Source: Gimesia algae
GTDB lineage: Bacteria; Planctomycetota; Planctomycetia; Planctomycetales; Planctomycetaceae
NCBI RefSeq assembly: GCF_007746795.1
Contig: NZ_CP036343.1
Coordinates: 7,569,029 to 7,633,028 of the forward strand
Length of the DNA: 64,000 bases
Reading direction: 5' to 3'
Of the stretch, positions 27,799 to 36,910 are shown in pieces (within the stretch, counting starts at the first letter, position 1; the number at the start of each line of letters is the position of its first letter). Below the pieces are notes generated by a model, which was not told the origin of the DNA, made no database searches, and worked only from the letters and a program-made list of their open reading frames with translations. The position numbers were made by a program, and so were the translations under genes.

Positions 27799-28821
27799 CT
27801 ATTCTACGTCCTGGTCGGATCGCTTAACGTGTTTTACATCGATGTAGGGAGGAGCAAAGTAGTCTTCTAAATCAAAGCTCTCGCCCTCAGTGATCGCGTC
27901 TCTGTCTGGCTTCAGCGGGTAAATTATCCCTGATTTGGGTGTGCCGTAACCTTCCGGTATTACCGGGTCAACTTCCGACACTCGTAGTGGCGGCAGATCG
28001 TAAGGAATGATGTTCAAGAACCGATACGTCACACCGGATGCAATCGGGCAGGTGAAATTGTCAGGGGCTTTGTAGATTCCCGGCCAGGTGCCGGAGCCCA
28101 GTGCAGTGGCAGCAGAGGTATTCAGCAGATCGACAATCGGCGGCGGTCCGTCGTCGGTTGCGTATGCCCTTTCACCCAAACCGGCAACGTATGCGTCACG
28201 CTCTTCAATGGTCTCAAACTGGACGGTTGAGGCATGCACTGTATCAATGAAGTTTGCAACTTGGGTGACATCGAGATCAATCCGCCATGCTCCCGGCGTG
28301 GTCACGTTTCCATCCTCGATAATCGGTGTCAGGAAGTGAATCAACGCATCGTGCTGGCGGCGAAATGATGTCCAGCTTGGCAATGGAGGGTCGAACCCAC
28401 CAGGCACATAAAACGGAATCGAACCACCATAGGAGCCGACCAGTTCCTCGCGGTCAATCCCGTAATCACCAACCCAGTCGGGCCAGCCTGCAGAAGATGT
28501 TGAACTCGATGGAACCGTGTATGCGAGGATGTTCTCCGCTTCAAAATTGCAGTTGAGCAGCGAACCATCTGCTTTCTTCGGAATCGTCTGGTAGATCGAA
28601 TAAATGACTATCGGAGACGAACCGGGTTCATTCACGACAAACGGGGTTTCTCCTATGGAAGCGTCACCATCGTAGTTATGATACAGCCAGTCTTTGAACG
28701 TCGGCACCGTCAGCTCCCAGACCGTTTCTGAGTTCTGCAGCTTGGCCGCACAGCGATGGCAGTCAAACAGCCGCCGCGGGCAGCGTTTCTGAATCAGTGA
28801 CATGGCACAACTGGTATTCAT
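27799..28821 (-). CDS. Phage tail or fibre protein, unknown
   Basis: About 340 residues. The start at 28821 gives MNTSCAMSLIQKRCPRRL and shares a base with the stop of the preceding gene (TAATG), and I prefer it to an in-frame ATG 39 bases upstream. A CHRC-type Cys cluster lies near the N-terminus. The rest is rich in prolines, tyrosines and tryptophans (PSWTSFRRQHDALIHFLTPI, GSYGGSIPFYVPGGF), which is typical of structural proteins. No family is recognised. It lies between two structural genes, with the fusion enzyme 4 bases downstream, so baseplate or fibre is the most likely role. Confidence 0.6.
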   Translation of the reverse strand: MNTSCAMSLIQKRCPRRLFDCHRCAAKLQNSETVWELTVPTFKDWLYHNYDGDASIGETPFVVNEPGSSPIVIYSIYQTIPKKADGSLLNCNFEAENILAYTVPSSSTSSAGWPDWVGDYGIDREELVGSYGGSIPFYVPGGFDPPLPSWTSFRRQHDALIHFLTPIIEDGNVTTPGAWRIDLDVTQVANFIDTVHASTVQFETIEERDAYVAGLGERAYATDDGPPPIVDLLNTSAATALGSGTWPGIYKAPDNFTCPIASGVTYRFLNIIPYDLPPLRVSEVDPVIPEGYGTPKSGIIYPLKPDRDAITEGESFDLEDYFAPPYIDVKHVKRSDQDVE

Positions 28822-29618
28822 TAGAGCTCCGGGGTCCCATCGCCGTTGAAGTCGCGGCACTCGTTAAGGTTCGACATATACCCGACTCCGGGAAACCAGT
28901 TCGCGGTTCCGAAGGAGCCGGCAGCCACGGCGTCGTTGATCGCGTCATCATCGCCGTCCCATTCACCAATCAGTGGTATCGGGTAATGGAGTTTTTCGAC
29001 GCGTCGGCTGTCATTCCAGCGGGTTTCGAGGACATGTGTTTCAAAGACTGCCGCTTCTGGCCGATCCACTACAAACGGCTCGAATGACTGCCCGGCCAGG
29101 TCTCCGATAAATTCAATCAGCCAGCGGCCCGGATAGACGGTCACGGCCACATTATTCCTGCCGATCGACGGCAGCTTCTCAAGAGCAGCGGTAATATTCT
29201 CACTGGTCGCATTTTGGGACAGCAGCGAGATCGGGTCTGTTTCGTTCCCGCCCAAAACCAGTTTTATTTCCCCGGAAATAATATCGCCCTTGAACGACAC
29301 CAGCTGCTTGTGATTGCCGTAGGGTTCCAGGTGCATGACCGCCACGGGGACCGGGTTATCCCCATCGACCATCACGGCGTACTCCTGATTAGATCTCAGA
29401 TCGCCATCATAATCATAGCTGTCTGAAGGGTACCGCTTGACGATGTAAGTCGAGTAAGGCTGGAGCGTGCAGTACCGGATCGGTGGGCGCACGCCTTCCG
29501 GCTTCAGATGTTTCTGATCAGGCAGCTTTTCGAAGTTACGCTTGTACCAGGCCACCATTCCTTCCAGTGAATTCTTGAAACTGGGGGTGACCTGGTAGTT
29601 ACTGAAACGTTCTGTCAT
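28821..29618 (-). CDS. Phage structural protein with one copy of the tail repeat
   Basis: A 265-residue protein that overlaps both neighbours (ATGA at its start, TAATG at its end). The middle (about residues 105-180) contains one copy of the ~85-residue beta module found several times in the preceding large protein: a GEIKLVL strand, a TSENITAALEKLPSI helix, then WLIEFIGDLAGQ. The end has DFNGDGTPEL, a possible calcium loop. Its coding sequence also contains a copy of the dispersed palindrome (29264). It is probably a tail tip or fibre component. Confidence 0.65.
   Translation of the reverse strand: MTERFSNYQVTPSFKNSLEGMVAWYKRNFEKLPDQKHLKPEGVRPPIRYCTLQPYSTYIVKRYPSDSYDYDGDLRSNQEYAVMVDGDNPVPVAVMHLEPYGNHKQLVSFKGDIISGEIKLVLGGNETDPISLLSQNATSENITAALEKLPSIGRNNVAVTVYPGRWLIEFIGDLAGQSFEPFVVDRPEAAVFETHVLETRWNDSRRVEKLHYPIPLIGEWDGDDDAINDAVAAGSFGTANWFPGVGYMSNLNECRDFNGDGTPEL
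29264..29284. promoter_or_regulatory. Dispersed prophage palindrome, copy inside a gene
   Basis: TTATTTCCCCGGAAATAATA holds ATTTCC-CC-GGAAAT, the same 6-2-6 arrangement as the intergenic copies. It lies within a coding sequence, so chance is more likely here than for the others. Confidence 0.45.
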
Positions 29619-32119
29619 AACGTGAGTACCCCGTCAATGGTGGCTCGGTCAGCGTGGAATTGTCCGCCCGTGCGTTCCACGTCTTCCAGCCCGACATCCT
29701 GACCAACCCAGATCTGACCGCCGCGCTGCGTGATCGTCTTCAGGTAGGCCGCCTCTTTCGGTCCATCCGCAACACCCACGTTGCCCGACAACACCAGCAG
29801 CGTTGCCGTATTCGCAGAGTTTTCCCCGATGATCGAAACGGCATACGGTGTGTTTTGACCAGAGCCTGAATTCAGCACCTTGATCACCGGGCTGGAATCC
29901 AATATGTCGATGTTGATCAACTGCGAATTGCTATCGATGATGATTTCAGTGAAACTGGCCTTCAGGGCTCTGGCCCGATATTCGATATTGCCATCATCAT
30001 TTCGACGCGGCAGTCCCATTTCCGTTTGGCTGGCTGTGAATTGCAGCGTAAAAGTTAAGCCAGTCTGATCCAGGCCATACAGAATGTTGTCCCCATCCGG
30101 AATCAAAACGTCATCGGTATTAACGGGCACGGTTCCGGTATCCCAGTTTTCCGGCGTATTCCAGTCATTAGGACCACTGCTCGCAACGGTTGTTTCATGC
30201 TGAATGGTTGACTGAACTGTGGAGACATTAACTGTCGCCGCTTCTCCACCTTCCTGTGTGGTTTCAACTGCCCCCTGATTTTTGACCATTAAGTCTGCAT
30301 TGCTGCCGCCCAGCCCACCTGTGAATGTTACGTCGATTGCGGTGTCAGGAAACGGACCGCCCGAGCAGGTGACATTGCCCGTGCCAATCGTAGAGACTGC
30401 TTCGAGGATGTCCTCCAATTCAGAAGCCGTCTGGTCGTAGTCGATTTCCTGGCTGTAACCTGTTCCAAATTTAAGGCTGAACTTCCCCGAACCAGGAGAA
30501 CCAGATATGCTGATACGCTGCACTTCGGCTGTGCCTGCTGCACCTGTTAGGTATCGATTCATACTTATGCTGTTAGCACCTGACACGATCAGTCCAACTG
30601 ATAGCCCAGTCGCCTGATTGCCTAAGTCACCAATGAAAGTTAGACGGAAACCTGACGACAAAGTGACTCCGTCTGTGATGGATTCAATCTGCACGTTACC
30701 AGATCCGACAGAACTTAATGCCTCGATTTTCTCCTGAATCGCGGCCTCCGTCGTGCTGTAAGACATCAACTCCGTGTACTCACCATTAACCCCAATAGCC
30801 CAGTCGCCTGTGCTGGGTGTAATGGCCCCGGCTGAAGGTGATCTGGTGTATAAAGTAGAGTATGCACCGCCAGTCAATCCGCTACTGTCTGCAGTAAAGG
30901 TTAATGCACCCGAACCAAGCGGAGTCAGCACAGTCAAGTAGAAATTATCGCCTTCACTTAGCTGGTGGCCGGCCGATCCCGTCCCCACGAGGATTGTGCG
31001 TGCGAAATTATCACTAACAATTGATTCCAGGTTCGCATCTAAAAGCAATTGAAATTCATACGCGGTCACATCGTAAGGGATATTGGTCATCGTTAAAACA
31101 TTACTGCCGCCGATATCCATACTGAAGTCAAACGTGCCCCCTGATACGCTGGAATTACCGCTGATTCTCATGAAACCATTGGTTCCGTTGGTTTCAAACA
31201 TATGCCAGACTTCATTTCCACCACCACCGCCTGCCGTCTGTTCTGCGATCGTCACGTCATCCATCAGGCCGCCTGTGAGATTCGCCCCGTTGACCACAAT
31301 CTGACTGGCGTTCGTTCCCGCCAGATTATTTTGAAACGCCAGAGTGTAAGGCCCGCCGTCAGAACCAGAGACCGCAATATCATCCACGGCAATGTCCGAA
31401 AGTGTCTCCAAAGCAGTCTTCAGGTCCGCCGCTGAAATGTTGTACGCCAGGTTCGATGATGGCGTACCATCTTCGCCGTACTGCACGGTAAAGGTGCCGC
31501 CTGTCGGAGAACCCAGATCAATCACCTGTTCCTCTGCAGCCACAACCAGGTTGTCGGGATTCGCCCCGATCGTGGAGACGTTGACCCCGGCCAGGTCGCC
31601 AATGAATTCCACGGTCCATGGTCCTCCATCAGCACCGGTCACATCAATCTCACCCACTTCAATGGTTGAGAGAGCTTCCAGGGCAGCTTTCACCGTAGCG
31701 GCAGACGCATCAGGTGCAATGCCCGTTGTGACCTGGCCTTCATAGGCCAGCGTGAATGTACCACCCGTGGGGTTATTACCAATCGTGATGGTCTGTTTCT
31801 CGTTCGTACCACTCCCAATGATGAAAGAAACAATAAAGGGTTTCCCCGCGCTTGCTGACTCCATAGTAAGCGTAAAAGAACCATCACCGATGGCTGCTGC
31901 TTCAATCTCCTGAAATTCAGGAATCGTAGAACCATTCCATAGACTAGCAAAACTGCTGGCCACTTGCGCTGCACTGGCGACAGTGGGAACCGTGTATGTA
32001 ATGCTTCCGCTGCCCATTGTTGCTTTTACGATCATCCCCGGCTGGATATCTTCCGGAATCGTGACTGTGTCCACTTGCGCGTCAGCGGTTGCCCCGCCGA
32101 TCCATACTTTTAAAGCCAT
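29615..32119 (-). CDS. Large phage tail protein with repeated beta modules
   Basis: An 834-residue structural protein. At least four copies of a ~85-residue module can be seen: a TGGTFTLAYEGQ-like strand, a helix of the type ASAATVKAALEALSTI, a strand ending in WTVEFIGDLAGVNVS. Clear copies begin near residues 132, 205, 455 and 560; divergent parts lie between. Modules of this pattern occur in tail proteins of several siphophages and in giant bacterial surface proteins. The C-terminus (about 650-834) has the look of a small beta-helix or adhesive domain. It lies downstream of the tape measure gene, so tail tip or fibre is likely. Confidence 0.7.
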   Translation of the reverse strand: MALKVWIGGATADAQVDTVTIPEDIQPGMIVKATMGSGSITYTVPTVASAAQVASSFASLWNGSTIPEFQEIEAAAIGDGSFTLTMESASAGKPFIVSFIIGSGTNEKQTITIGNNPTGGTFTLAYEGQVTTGIAPDASAATVKAALEALSTIEVGEIDVTGADGGPWTVEFIGDLAGVNVSTIGANPDNLVVAAEEQVIDLGSPTGGTFTVQYGEDGTPSSNLAYNISAADLKTALETLSDIAVDDIAVSGSDGGPYTLAFQNNLAGTNASQIVVNGANLTGGLMDDVTIAEQTAGGGGGNEVWHMFETNGTNGFMRISGNSSVSGGTFDFSMDIGGSNVLTMTNIPYDVTAYEFQLLLDANLESIVSDNFARTILVGTGSAGHQLSEGDNFYLTVLTPLGSGALTFTADSSGLTGGAYSTLYTRSPSAGAITPSTGDWAIGVNGEYTELMSYSTTEAAIQEKIEALSSVGSGNVQIESITDGVTLSSGFRLTFIGDLGNQATGLSVGLIVSGANSISMNRYLTGAAGTAEVQRISISGSPGSGKFSLKFGTGYSQEIDYDQTASELEDILEAVSTIGTGNVTCSGGPFPDTAIDVTFTGGLGGSNADLMVKNQGAVETTQEGGEAATVNVSTVQSTIQHETTVASSGPNDWNTPENWDTGTVPVNTDDVLIPDGDNILYGLDQTGLTFTLQFTASQTEMGLPRRNDDGNIEYRARALKASFTEIIIDSNSQLINIDILDSSPVIKVLNSGSGQNTPYAVSIIGENSANTATLLVLSGNVGVADGPKEAAYLKTITQRGGQIWVGQDVGLEDVERTGGQFHADRATIDGVLTL

Positions 32120-32127
32120 GTTCTCAC

Positions 32128-33069
32128 CTATTTAAATGGTAGATCTGTGAAATCAGTTTGAACGTCGTCCGTGAATCGCAGCAGATGTAGACGGGACGTA
32201 TCAAATTTGCCCTTGCGATCCTGCTTAATTTCGATCAGGGTGCCGTTCTTGTCCAGAAACGCCTCTTCCGTGATGTACTCTGCAGGATCTCCGGTTGTGA
32301 TACGGCGTTTAATTTTCGTGGTCACCTTGCTGTTGGAGATCGTGACGTCTCCAGGATCGATGCCTGGCGGGATGTAGGTACTCACGACCTCGACAACTTC
32401 ATTGAAGCCCTGGCTGTAACGGATATCGTCGTGCGTGCGCGGGTCAAAGCGAATCCGGAAAGTCAGTGCATAAAATTCGTACCCGTTCTCATACACCAGG
32501 TCAGGGGCATCGATCCCCTCGATTCTCAATGTTCGTTTTTCGAAGTATTTGTCGCGTATTGTGATCGGGTGTTTGTTGACCGTGCCGTCATAATCCCACA
32601 TCCAGTCCGGGTACTTCGGGACGTTCTTTTTGACCGTAATGTCCAGGAAGGGGATCCGGCGATAGCCCACGATCAAATCACCGGCTGTGTTTAAGCGTGG
32701 TTTGCCTTCCCCGTCAAAGAACGTCGGCACCTGCTCCGGAGAACTGACGATGTCGATCACCGCTGGTCTGTTGAGCGGGTTTTCTTCCCGGTCTTTATGT
32801 TGAATGTTGGTGGAATATTTGACGGTCACAATAAAGTCCGCCGTATCATCGACCCTGGCGACAGTCACGGAAATGCAACGCGCGGCCGTGTCCCGTTTGT
32901 GCTTGTCTCCCAGGTCCGGACATTTCGAATAAGAGCGGATCACGGTGGAGTCGGTTGCCACCGATGCCAGGCTGCAGGAATAGACTTCCGTGTAAGCTCG
33001 TGCCGGTCCTTCCTTGATTTCGTAACTGTCTTCAAACGCCAGTTCCCAGCTGATTACACTGTTTGCCAC
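32128..33069 (-). CDS. Phage tail component, unknown
   Basis: A 313-residue beta-rich protein without signal peptide. Conspicuous segments are RRIPFLDITVKKNVPKYPDW and YEFYALTFRIRFDPRTHDD. Position directly after the tape measure gene (1-base spacing) is the place of the distal tail protein in siphophages, and the size fits. No sequence signature was recognised, so the assignment rests on gene order. Confidence 0.6.
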   Translation of the reverse strand: MANSVISWELAFEDSYEIKEGPARAYTEVYSCSLASVATDSTVIRSYSKCPDLGDKHKRDTAARCISVTVARVDDTADFIVTVKYSTNIQHKDREENPLNRPAVIDIVSSPEQVPTFFDGEGKPRLNTAGDLIVGYRRIPFLDITVKKNVPKYPDWMWDYDGTVNKHPITIRDKYFEKRTLRIEGIDAPDLVYENGYEFYALTFRIRFDPRTHDDIRYSQGFNEVVEVVSTYIPPGIDPGDVTISNSKVTTKIKRRITTGDPAEYITEEAFLDKNGTLIEIKQDRKGKFDTSRLHLLRFTDDVQTDFTDLPFK

Positions 33070-33070
33070 G

Positions 33071-35461
33071 TTAGCTGCTCCTTACCACTTCGACAGAATT
33101 GTCTCTTTGTAGCAGAGACACCACTTTTTTCAGTTGTGCGAGTTGTTCCTTGGCTGTCACTTCCCCCCCATTCAGATTGATCAGCCTGGTAAGCGTATCG
33201 ATGCCCTCTTTGGTTCGCAGGTCTCCGGATCCACCACCGATGGCCTTGCCCGCTTTGGCGACCGCTCCATTGGGCCCCGTCGCAGACGATGCGGCCGCCG
33301 CCGCTGCCGCCGCCTGTTTCTGTTTCTCTTCAGAGCTCGTGGCAGCCGCGGCACTTTCTTTGTTAAGCAGGTCTTTCAGTTCCTGCTGGGCAGCGGCCAT
33401 GGCATCCGCGGCTTTTTTCTGTGACGCCTCGAGCTCTTTTTGTCGAGCGTCCTGCCGTTGCTGAGACATCTCCCCTGCAGTCTCATGCGAACCCTGCTGG
33501 CCCTGGCGAATGCCCTGCCGGTTTGCCCTGGCCCGCTGATCACGATCGGCAATACTGGCGTTCGTGGCACTGTCAATTTCATCTGAGGTTTTATAAGCGC
33601 CGGTGAATTCTTTCGCCCGGAACCGAAACTCGCCTGTATCGGGAAGCACACTCGCCATTGCCGGATTGAGAACCTTGAGCGTGTTCATCATATGGCCGAT
33701 GCCATTGATGATGGTGCCACCGACGACAGACCAGACTTTCTGGACTTTATTCATGACCATGTCCCAGGAGTCTCCCAGGAACTGAGTCATCGTCGTCCAG
33801 GCATCCTGAATCCCCGCCCAGGAATCAATGAAGTATCCTGATGCATCATCGATCGCCCCATACCAGATGTCGAGGAAGAAGGTTTTCCATTCGCTGAGTT
33901 TCGAATTAATGGCGTTCTGTCCGGTCAGCCAGGCGATTTCGAGGCCCTTCCACAGGATGTTGCCGGCCTTCTCAAAGTCGCCAGACAGCATGGCATCCTT
34001 GATACCACCGAAGACTTCCCCGGCGATTTCAGCCAGACCACCGAACTTGTCCGAGAGAAACGAAATGGTCTTTCCACCAATGCCCGAATAATAAACCAGG
34101 GCAGCGGCGGCGCTCAGTACAGCAGCGGTGATCAGCACGAAGGGAGAGAACACGAAGGGAGAGAACAGGATGCCTAACACCGTACCTGCTGCACTGAGCA
34201 TTGTTACCAGCCCGCCAATAGCGAAACTGGCGACGGATGCCGCCAGGCCCAGGGAAATCAATGCGCCACCAGTAGCAATCAAACCAGCTGCCACCGCTGA
34301 AGCCACGACTACGATTCCTTTGTTTGCTTTGATCCACTCAAGGGCTTGTGTGGCAGCTCCAGTCAGCATGACCAGGAGACTTCTGAGCGGCTCTTCCAGA
34401 TCCTCACCAATGGCGATTGCCACCCCTTCGACGGCAGACCTGAACTTCAACCAATCCCCCTCCAGGTTGTCATCCATAACACCGGCCATGGCAGCAGCAG
34501 CACCTTCAGCCTTAGCCATCTTGCCGCGCATTTCATCGACGCCGACATTCAGCCGGGATAGAATCAGGGCTGATTTACCTGCCCGTTTTCCGAAGATGTC
34601 CATCATTAACGCGAGCCGGTCATCCGGTCGCATGTTTTGAGTGGCCCGGCCCAGGTCCTGCATGATGTCCAGAACCGGTCTGATGTTCCCCTCAGCGTCT
34701 GAAACCTGAACCCCCAGGGAAGTGATCTTATCCTGATCGGCGGCCAGGGTAGCCAGGATCTCCTTCATATCCGTGCCGGCAGTGGTCGCCTTCACTATGT
34801 TATTGCCCAGCAGCCCGATCGCTGTAGACATTTCTTCCAGACTCTGACCGGCTGCATATGCAACGGGAGCGACGTATTTAAACGTTTCCCCCATCATCTC
34901 GACCGTGGCGTTGGCACTGGTCGCCGTTTTGGCAATGACATCGGACACACGCCCGATCTCATCCGCCGTCATGCTGAATGCGCTACTGACATCAGAGGCG
35001 ATATCCGCCGCTATCCCCAGATCCAGCGCACCGGCTCGCGCAAGATTCAGCACTGACGGGATGCCGGCGATGATCTCTTTGGTATCAAAACCGGCCATGC
35101 CGAGGTACTTCATGCCCTCGGCAACTTGACTGGCTGAGAATGATGTCGAGCTCCCCAGGTCCTTAGCAACCTGGTTCAGATCTGCGAAGTCTTCTGCAGA
35201 GGCCTGGGTGACTGCCCGGACGGCAGACATCTGTGTCGTAAACTGAGCATAGATGGGAATGGCAGCCACCACTGGTGCCATTAAGGCGATACCACTGGCG
35301 GCCAGTCCCATTCCTCTTTTACGCGAAAACGCACTGAAGGAATCCAGCTGTTTCCGTGCAGATGCCAGGCCTTTGCGCAAAGCAGAATCTTTCGTGAACA
35401 GTTCCACGAAAGCCTTTCCCGCTCTGATTGACCCGGCACTACCTACCATAGAATTGACCAA
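33071..35461 (-). CDS. Tail tape measure protein, TP901 type
   Basis: A 796-residue protein that sets tail length. The N-terminal part (about 70-270) carries the TP901 core: FTTQMSAVRAVTQAS, SSTSFSASQVAEGMKYLGMAG, then LNLARAGALDLGIAADIASDV. A hydrophobic stretch with two or three membrane-like helices lies at about 380-470, and a long Ala/Gln/Lys-rich coiled-coil tail at about 640-760. Within the hydrophobic stretch a 15-base tandem duplication (34136-34165) yields the repeated FSPFV. It starts inside the end of the T reading frame, the usual arrangement. Confidence 0.92.
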   Translation of the reverse strand: MVNSMVGSAGSIRAGKAFVELFTKDSALRKGLASARKQLDSFSAFSRKRGMGLAASGIALMAPVVAAIPIYAQFTTQMSAVRAVTQASAEDFADLNQVAKDLGSSTSFSASQVAEGMKYLGMAGFDTKEIIAGIPSVLNLARAGALDLGIAADIASDVSSAFSMTADEIGRVSDVIAKTATSANATVEMMGETFKYVAPVAYAAGQSLEEMSTAIGLLGNNIVKATTAGTDMKEILATLAADQDKITSLGVQVSDAEGNIRPVLDIMQDLGRATQNMRPDDRLALMMDIFGKRAGKSALILSRLNVGVDEMRGKMAKAEGAAAAMAGVMDDNLEGDWLKFRSAVEGVAIAIGEDLEEPLRSLLVMLTGAATQALEWIKANKGIVVVASAVAAGLIATGGALISLGLAASVASFAIGGLVTMLSAAGTVLGILFSPFVFSPFVLITAAVLSAAAALVYYSGIGGKTISFLSDKFGGLAEIAGEVFGGIKDAMLSGDFEKAGNILWKGLEIAWLTGQNAINSKLSEWKTFFLDIWYGAIDDASGYFIDSWAGIQDAWTTMTQFLGDSWDMVMNKVQKVWSVVGGTIINGIGHMMNTLKVLNPAMASVLPDTGEFRFRAKEFTGAYKTSDEIDSATNASIADRDQRARANRQGIRQGQQGSHETAGEMSQQRQDARQKELEASQKKAADAMAAAQQELKDLLNKESAAAATSSEEKQKQAAAAAAAASSATGPNGAVAKAGKAIGGGSGDLRTKEGIDTLTRLINLNGGEVTAKEQLAQLKKVVSLLQRDNSVEVVRSS

Positions 35462-36175
35462 ACACCTTATCGAATTCTGCGACTACTTCCTTCCCCGTTC
35501 GCGGTTGCCGCCGTTTCGGCTTGCCTTTAAACTCCTGTTCTTTGAACCATTTGTTCTTAGGCTTCCAGGATGCGATGTTGTAAACAGTGGCCATGACCGA
35601 CCGTAGCTGATAGCCGTCATGGTCACTCTTCCCTGCATTCATCCACAGCAGCTGACGTAAGGTAAGTGGCCAAAGGTCGGTTATTCCGATGCCGAGGACA
35701 CCGACGATACGCCAGACTGTCTCCCAGCCATCTGCTGCCTCAGTCTTTCGTCCATCTCGGGACTGTCGATGTCCGCTTCCACTTTCTGATACATCTGTTC
35801 CATCCGCTCTTCCTGCAGTGCCATCGATTTCGCGAAGAGTTTCTTCAGCTGCGCCCTCAGGCGCGGCGGGAAAAAATCGATCACCGCATCCATGAACGCC
35901 TGGTAGGCTTCCTCTGCCTTCTCGGAATCCAATGCGGAAAACAGACCGTCTATCGTCAGGCCTTCCGTTTCCGGAGTCGCCAGTGTGTAGATGATCTGTC
36001 CCAGCTGAAACGGGTCATCGCCCAGGCTGGCCATAAAGAGCATCGCCTCTTTCGGATCCTTCAAATGCGACAGCAGGTCGATATCCAGATCCTGTTTCAG
36101 TTTGTGGGCCGTTCCGAAATTGACGGATATGGTCCACTTCTCTCCATTCGTATCAGTAAAACTTGACACTCTCAT
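35439..36175 (-). CDS. Tail assembly chaperone GT fusion by -1 frameshift (predicted)
   Basis: The G frame (35681-36175) carries the heptamer T_TTT_TTC at 35870-35876, in the phase needed for a -1 shift. The shifted frame stays open from there to the stop at 35439, with no interruption over 143 codons, and reads sensibly through WETVWRIVGVLGIG and LRQLLWMNAGKSDHDG. It includes an internal ATG at 35642 that could otherwise be taken as a separate 67-residue gene. The predicted fusion has about 245 residues. In lambda, gpG and gpGT bind the tape measure protein and guide tail assembly; the location just before the tape measure gene is the expected one. Confidence 0.85.
35681..36175 (-). CDS. Tail assembly chaperone, G-like (unshifted form)
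   Basis: A 164-residue protein that is read when no frameshift occurs. It is acidic and helical (FGTAHKLKQDLDIDLLSHLKDP near residue 20; LKKLFAKSMALQEERMEQMYQK near 110), as G-type chaperones usually are. The slippery site falls at residues 100-102 (DFF). The last 60 residues are replaced by the T segment in the fused form. It follows the tail tube gene and a 60-residue gene. Confidence 0.8.
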   Translation of the reverse strand: MRVSSFTDTNGEKWTISVNFGTAHKLKQDLDIDLLSHLKDPKEAMLFMASLGDDPFQLGQIIYTLATPETEGLTIDGLFSALDSEKAEEAYQAFMDAVIDFFPPRLRAQLKKLFAKSMALQEERMEQMYQKVEADIDSPEMDERLRQQMAGRQSGVSSVSSASE

Positions 36176-36218
36176 CTCTCCTTAAAAGTGCTGATTTAAA
36201 ATTGCCTCAACGACTGGT

Positions 36219-36401
36219 CTACTTCGACTCAGTCGCTTTCGGCGGTTCCTGTTTTCCCTTTGCTGCTGATTCAGGCAATTCCTGTTCAGCCTGTGGTGGG
36301 TCATAGTCTTTGGGGTCTTTCGGCTTGACCACCCTCGCTTTGAAGGGGACTCGCTTCCCATCAACCCACACGTATTGCTGCATTACATCTCCCGGTTTCA
36401 T
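36219..36401 (-). CDS. Small Lys/Pro/Glu-rich phage protein
   Basis: A 60-residue protein starting MKPGDVMQQYVWVDGKRV, with a ribosome binding site AAAGGGA eight bases upstream. The second half is a charged, proline-rich tail (PKDPKDYDPPQAEQELPES). No family is recognised. It lies between the tail tube and chaperone genes, with about 60 and 40 bases on the two sides. It may be a small tail-assembly factor. Confidence 0.6.
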   Translation of the reverse strand: MKPGDVMQQYVWVDGKRVPFKARVVKPKDPKDYDPPQAEQELPESAAKGKQEPPKATESK

Positions 36402-36462
36402 GGCATCCCTTTCGATTTGACTGCCGTATTAAATGAACTCGATCTACAAGCGATTCGCAGAA

Positions 36463-36906
36463 TTATGATCCAGAGATTTCAACGCGTACTGGATCTACAG
36501 CCGAACCCGAAGCCGGCTTGAGCGTGACATCAAATGTCATGTCCTCTTCCAGGGCCTGGCTCTCCGGGAAGTCGGAAACCACGGCATCAAACTGCCAGCC
36601 CTCACTGCCGGCAGCAGCAATCAACCCTGACATCACTGCCACAGCGATGATTGACTTGTTCGCGTGGGCATCACGCAACATTTCAAATCCAGCGTCGCCA
36701 GCTCGATAGGTCACCGTGAATGTCACTTCCAGCACACCCTGCCCCAGCGTTGTCCGTTCGTGCGTATGCTTCCGGATCTTGCGTTGTGACTGATTCCAGC
36801 TGTGAGCAACATTCACGTCCCCCACATCCTCGTACAGCGTCCAGGTGCCTTCGCCAGCCATTCCAGCGGGGTCGAGATACAGACCAGCTTCTAAACCAAT
36901 TGTCAT
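36463..36906 (-). CDS. Major tail tube protein (probable)
   Basis: A 147-residue beta-rich protein without signal peptide, with the flavour of TP901-1/lambda-V type tube proteins: WTLYEDVGDVNVAHSWNQSQRKIRKHTHERTTLG, then LEVTFTVTYRAGD and a late MTFDVTLKPASG (features quoted separately). Position between the completion genes and the G/GT chaperone pair is that of the tube gene in siphophages. Assignment by order and composition. Confidence 0.75.
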   Translation of the reverse strand: MTIGLEAGLYLDPAGMAGEGTWTLYEDVGDVNVAHSWNQSQRKIRKHTHERTTLGQGVLEVTFTVTYRAGDAGFEMLRDAHANKSIIAVAVMSGLIAAAGSEGWQFDAVVSDFPESQALEEDMTFDVTLKPASGSAVDPVRVEISGS

Positions 36907-36910
36907 GGAA

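Noticed and set aside
35439..35642. Separate 67-residue gene before the tape measure gene
   Set aside because: The same frame is open far upstream to a slippery heptamer in the G-like gene, so it is better explained as the end of the GT fusion.
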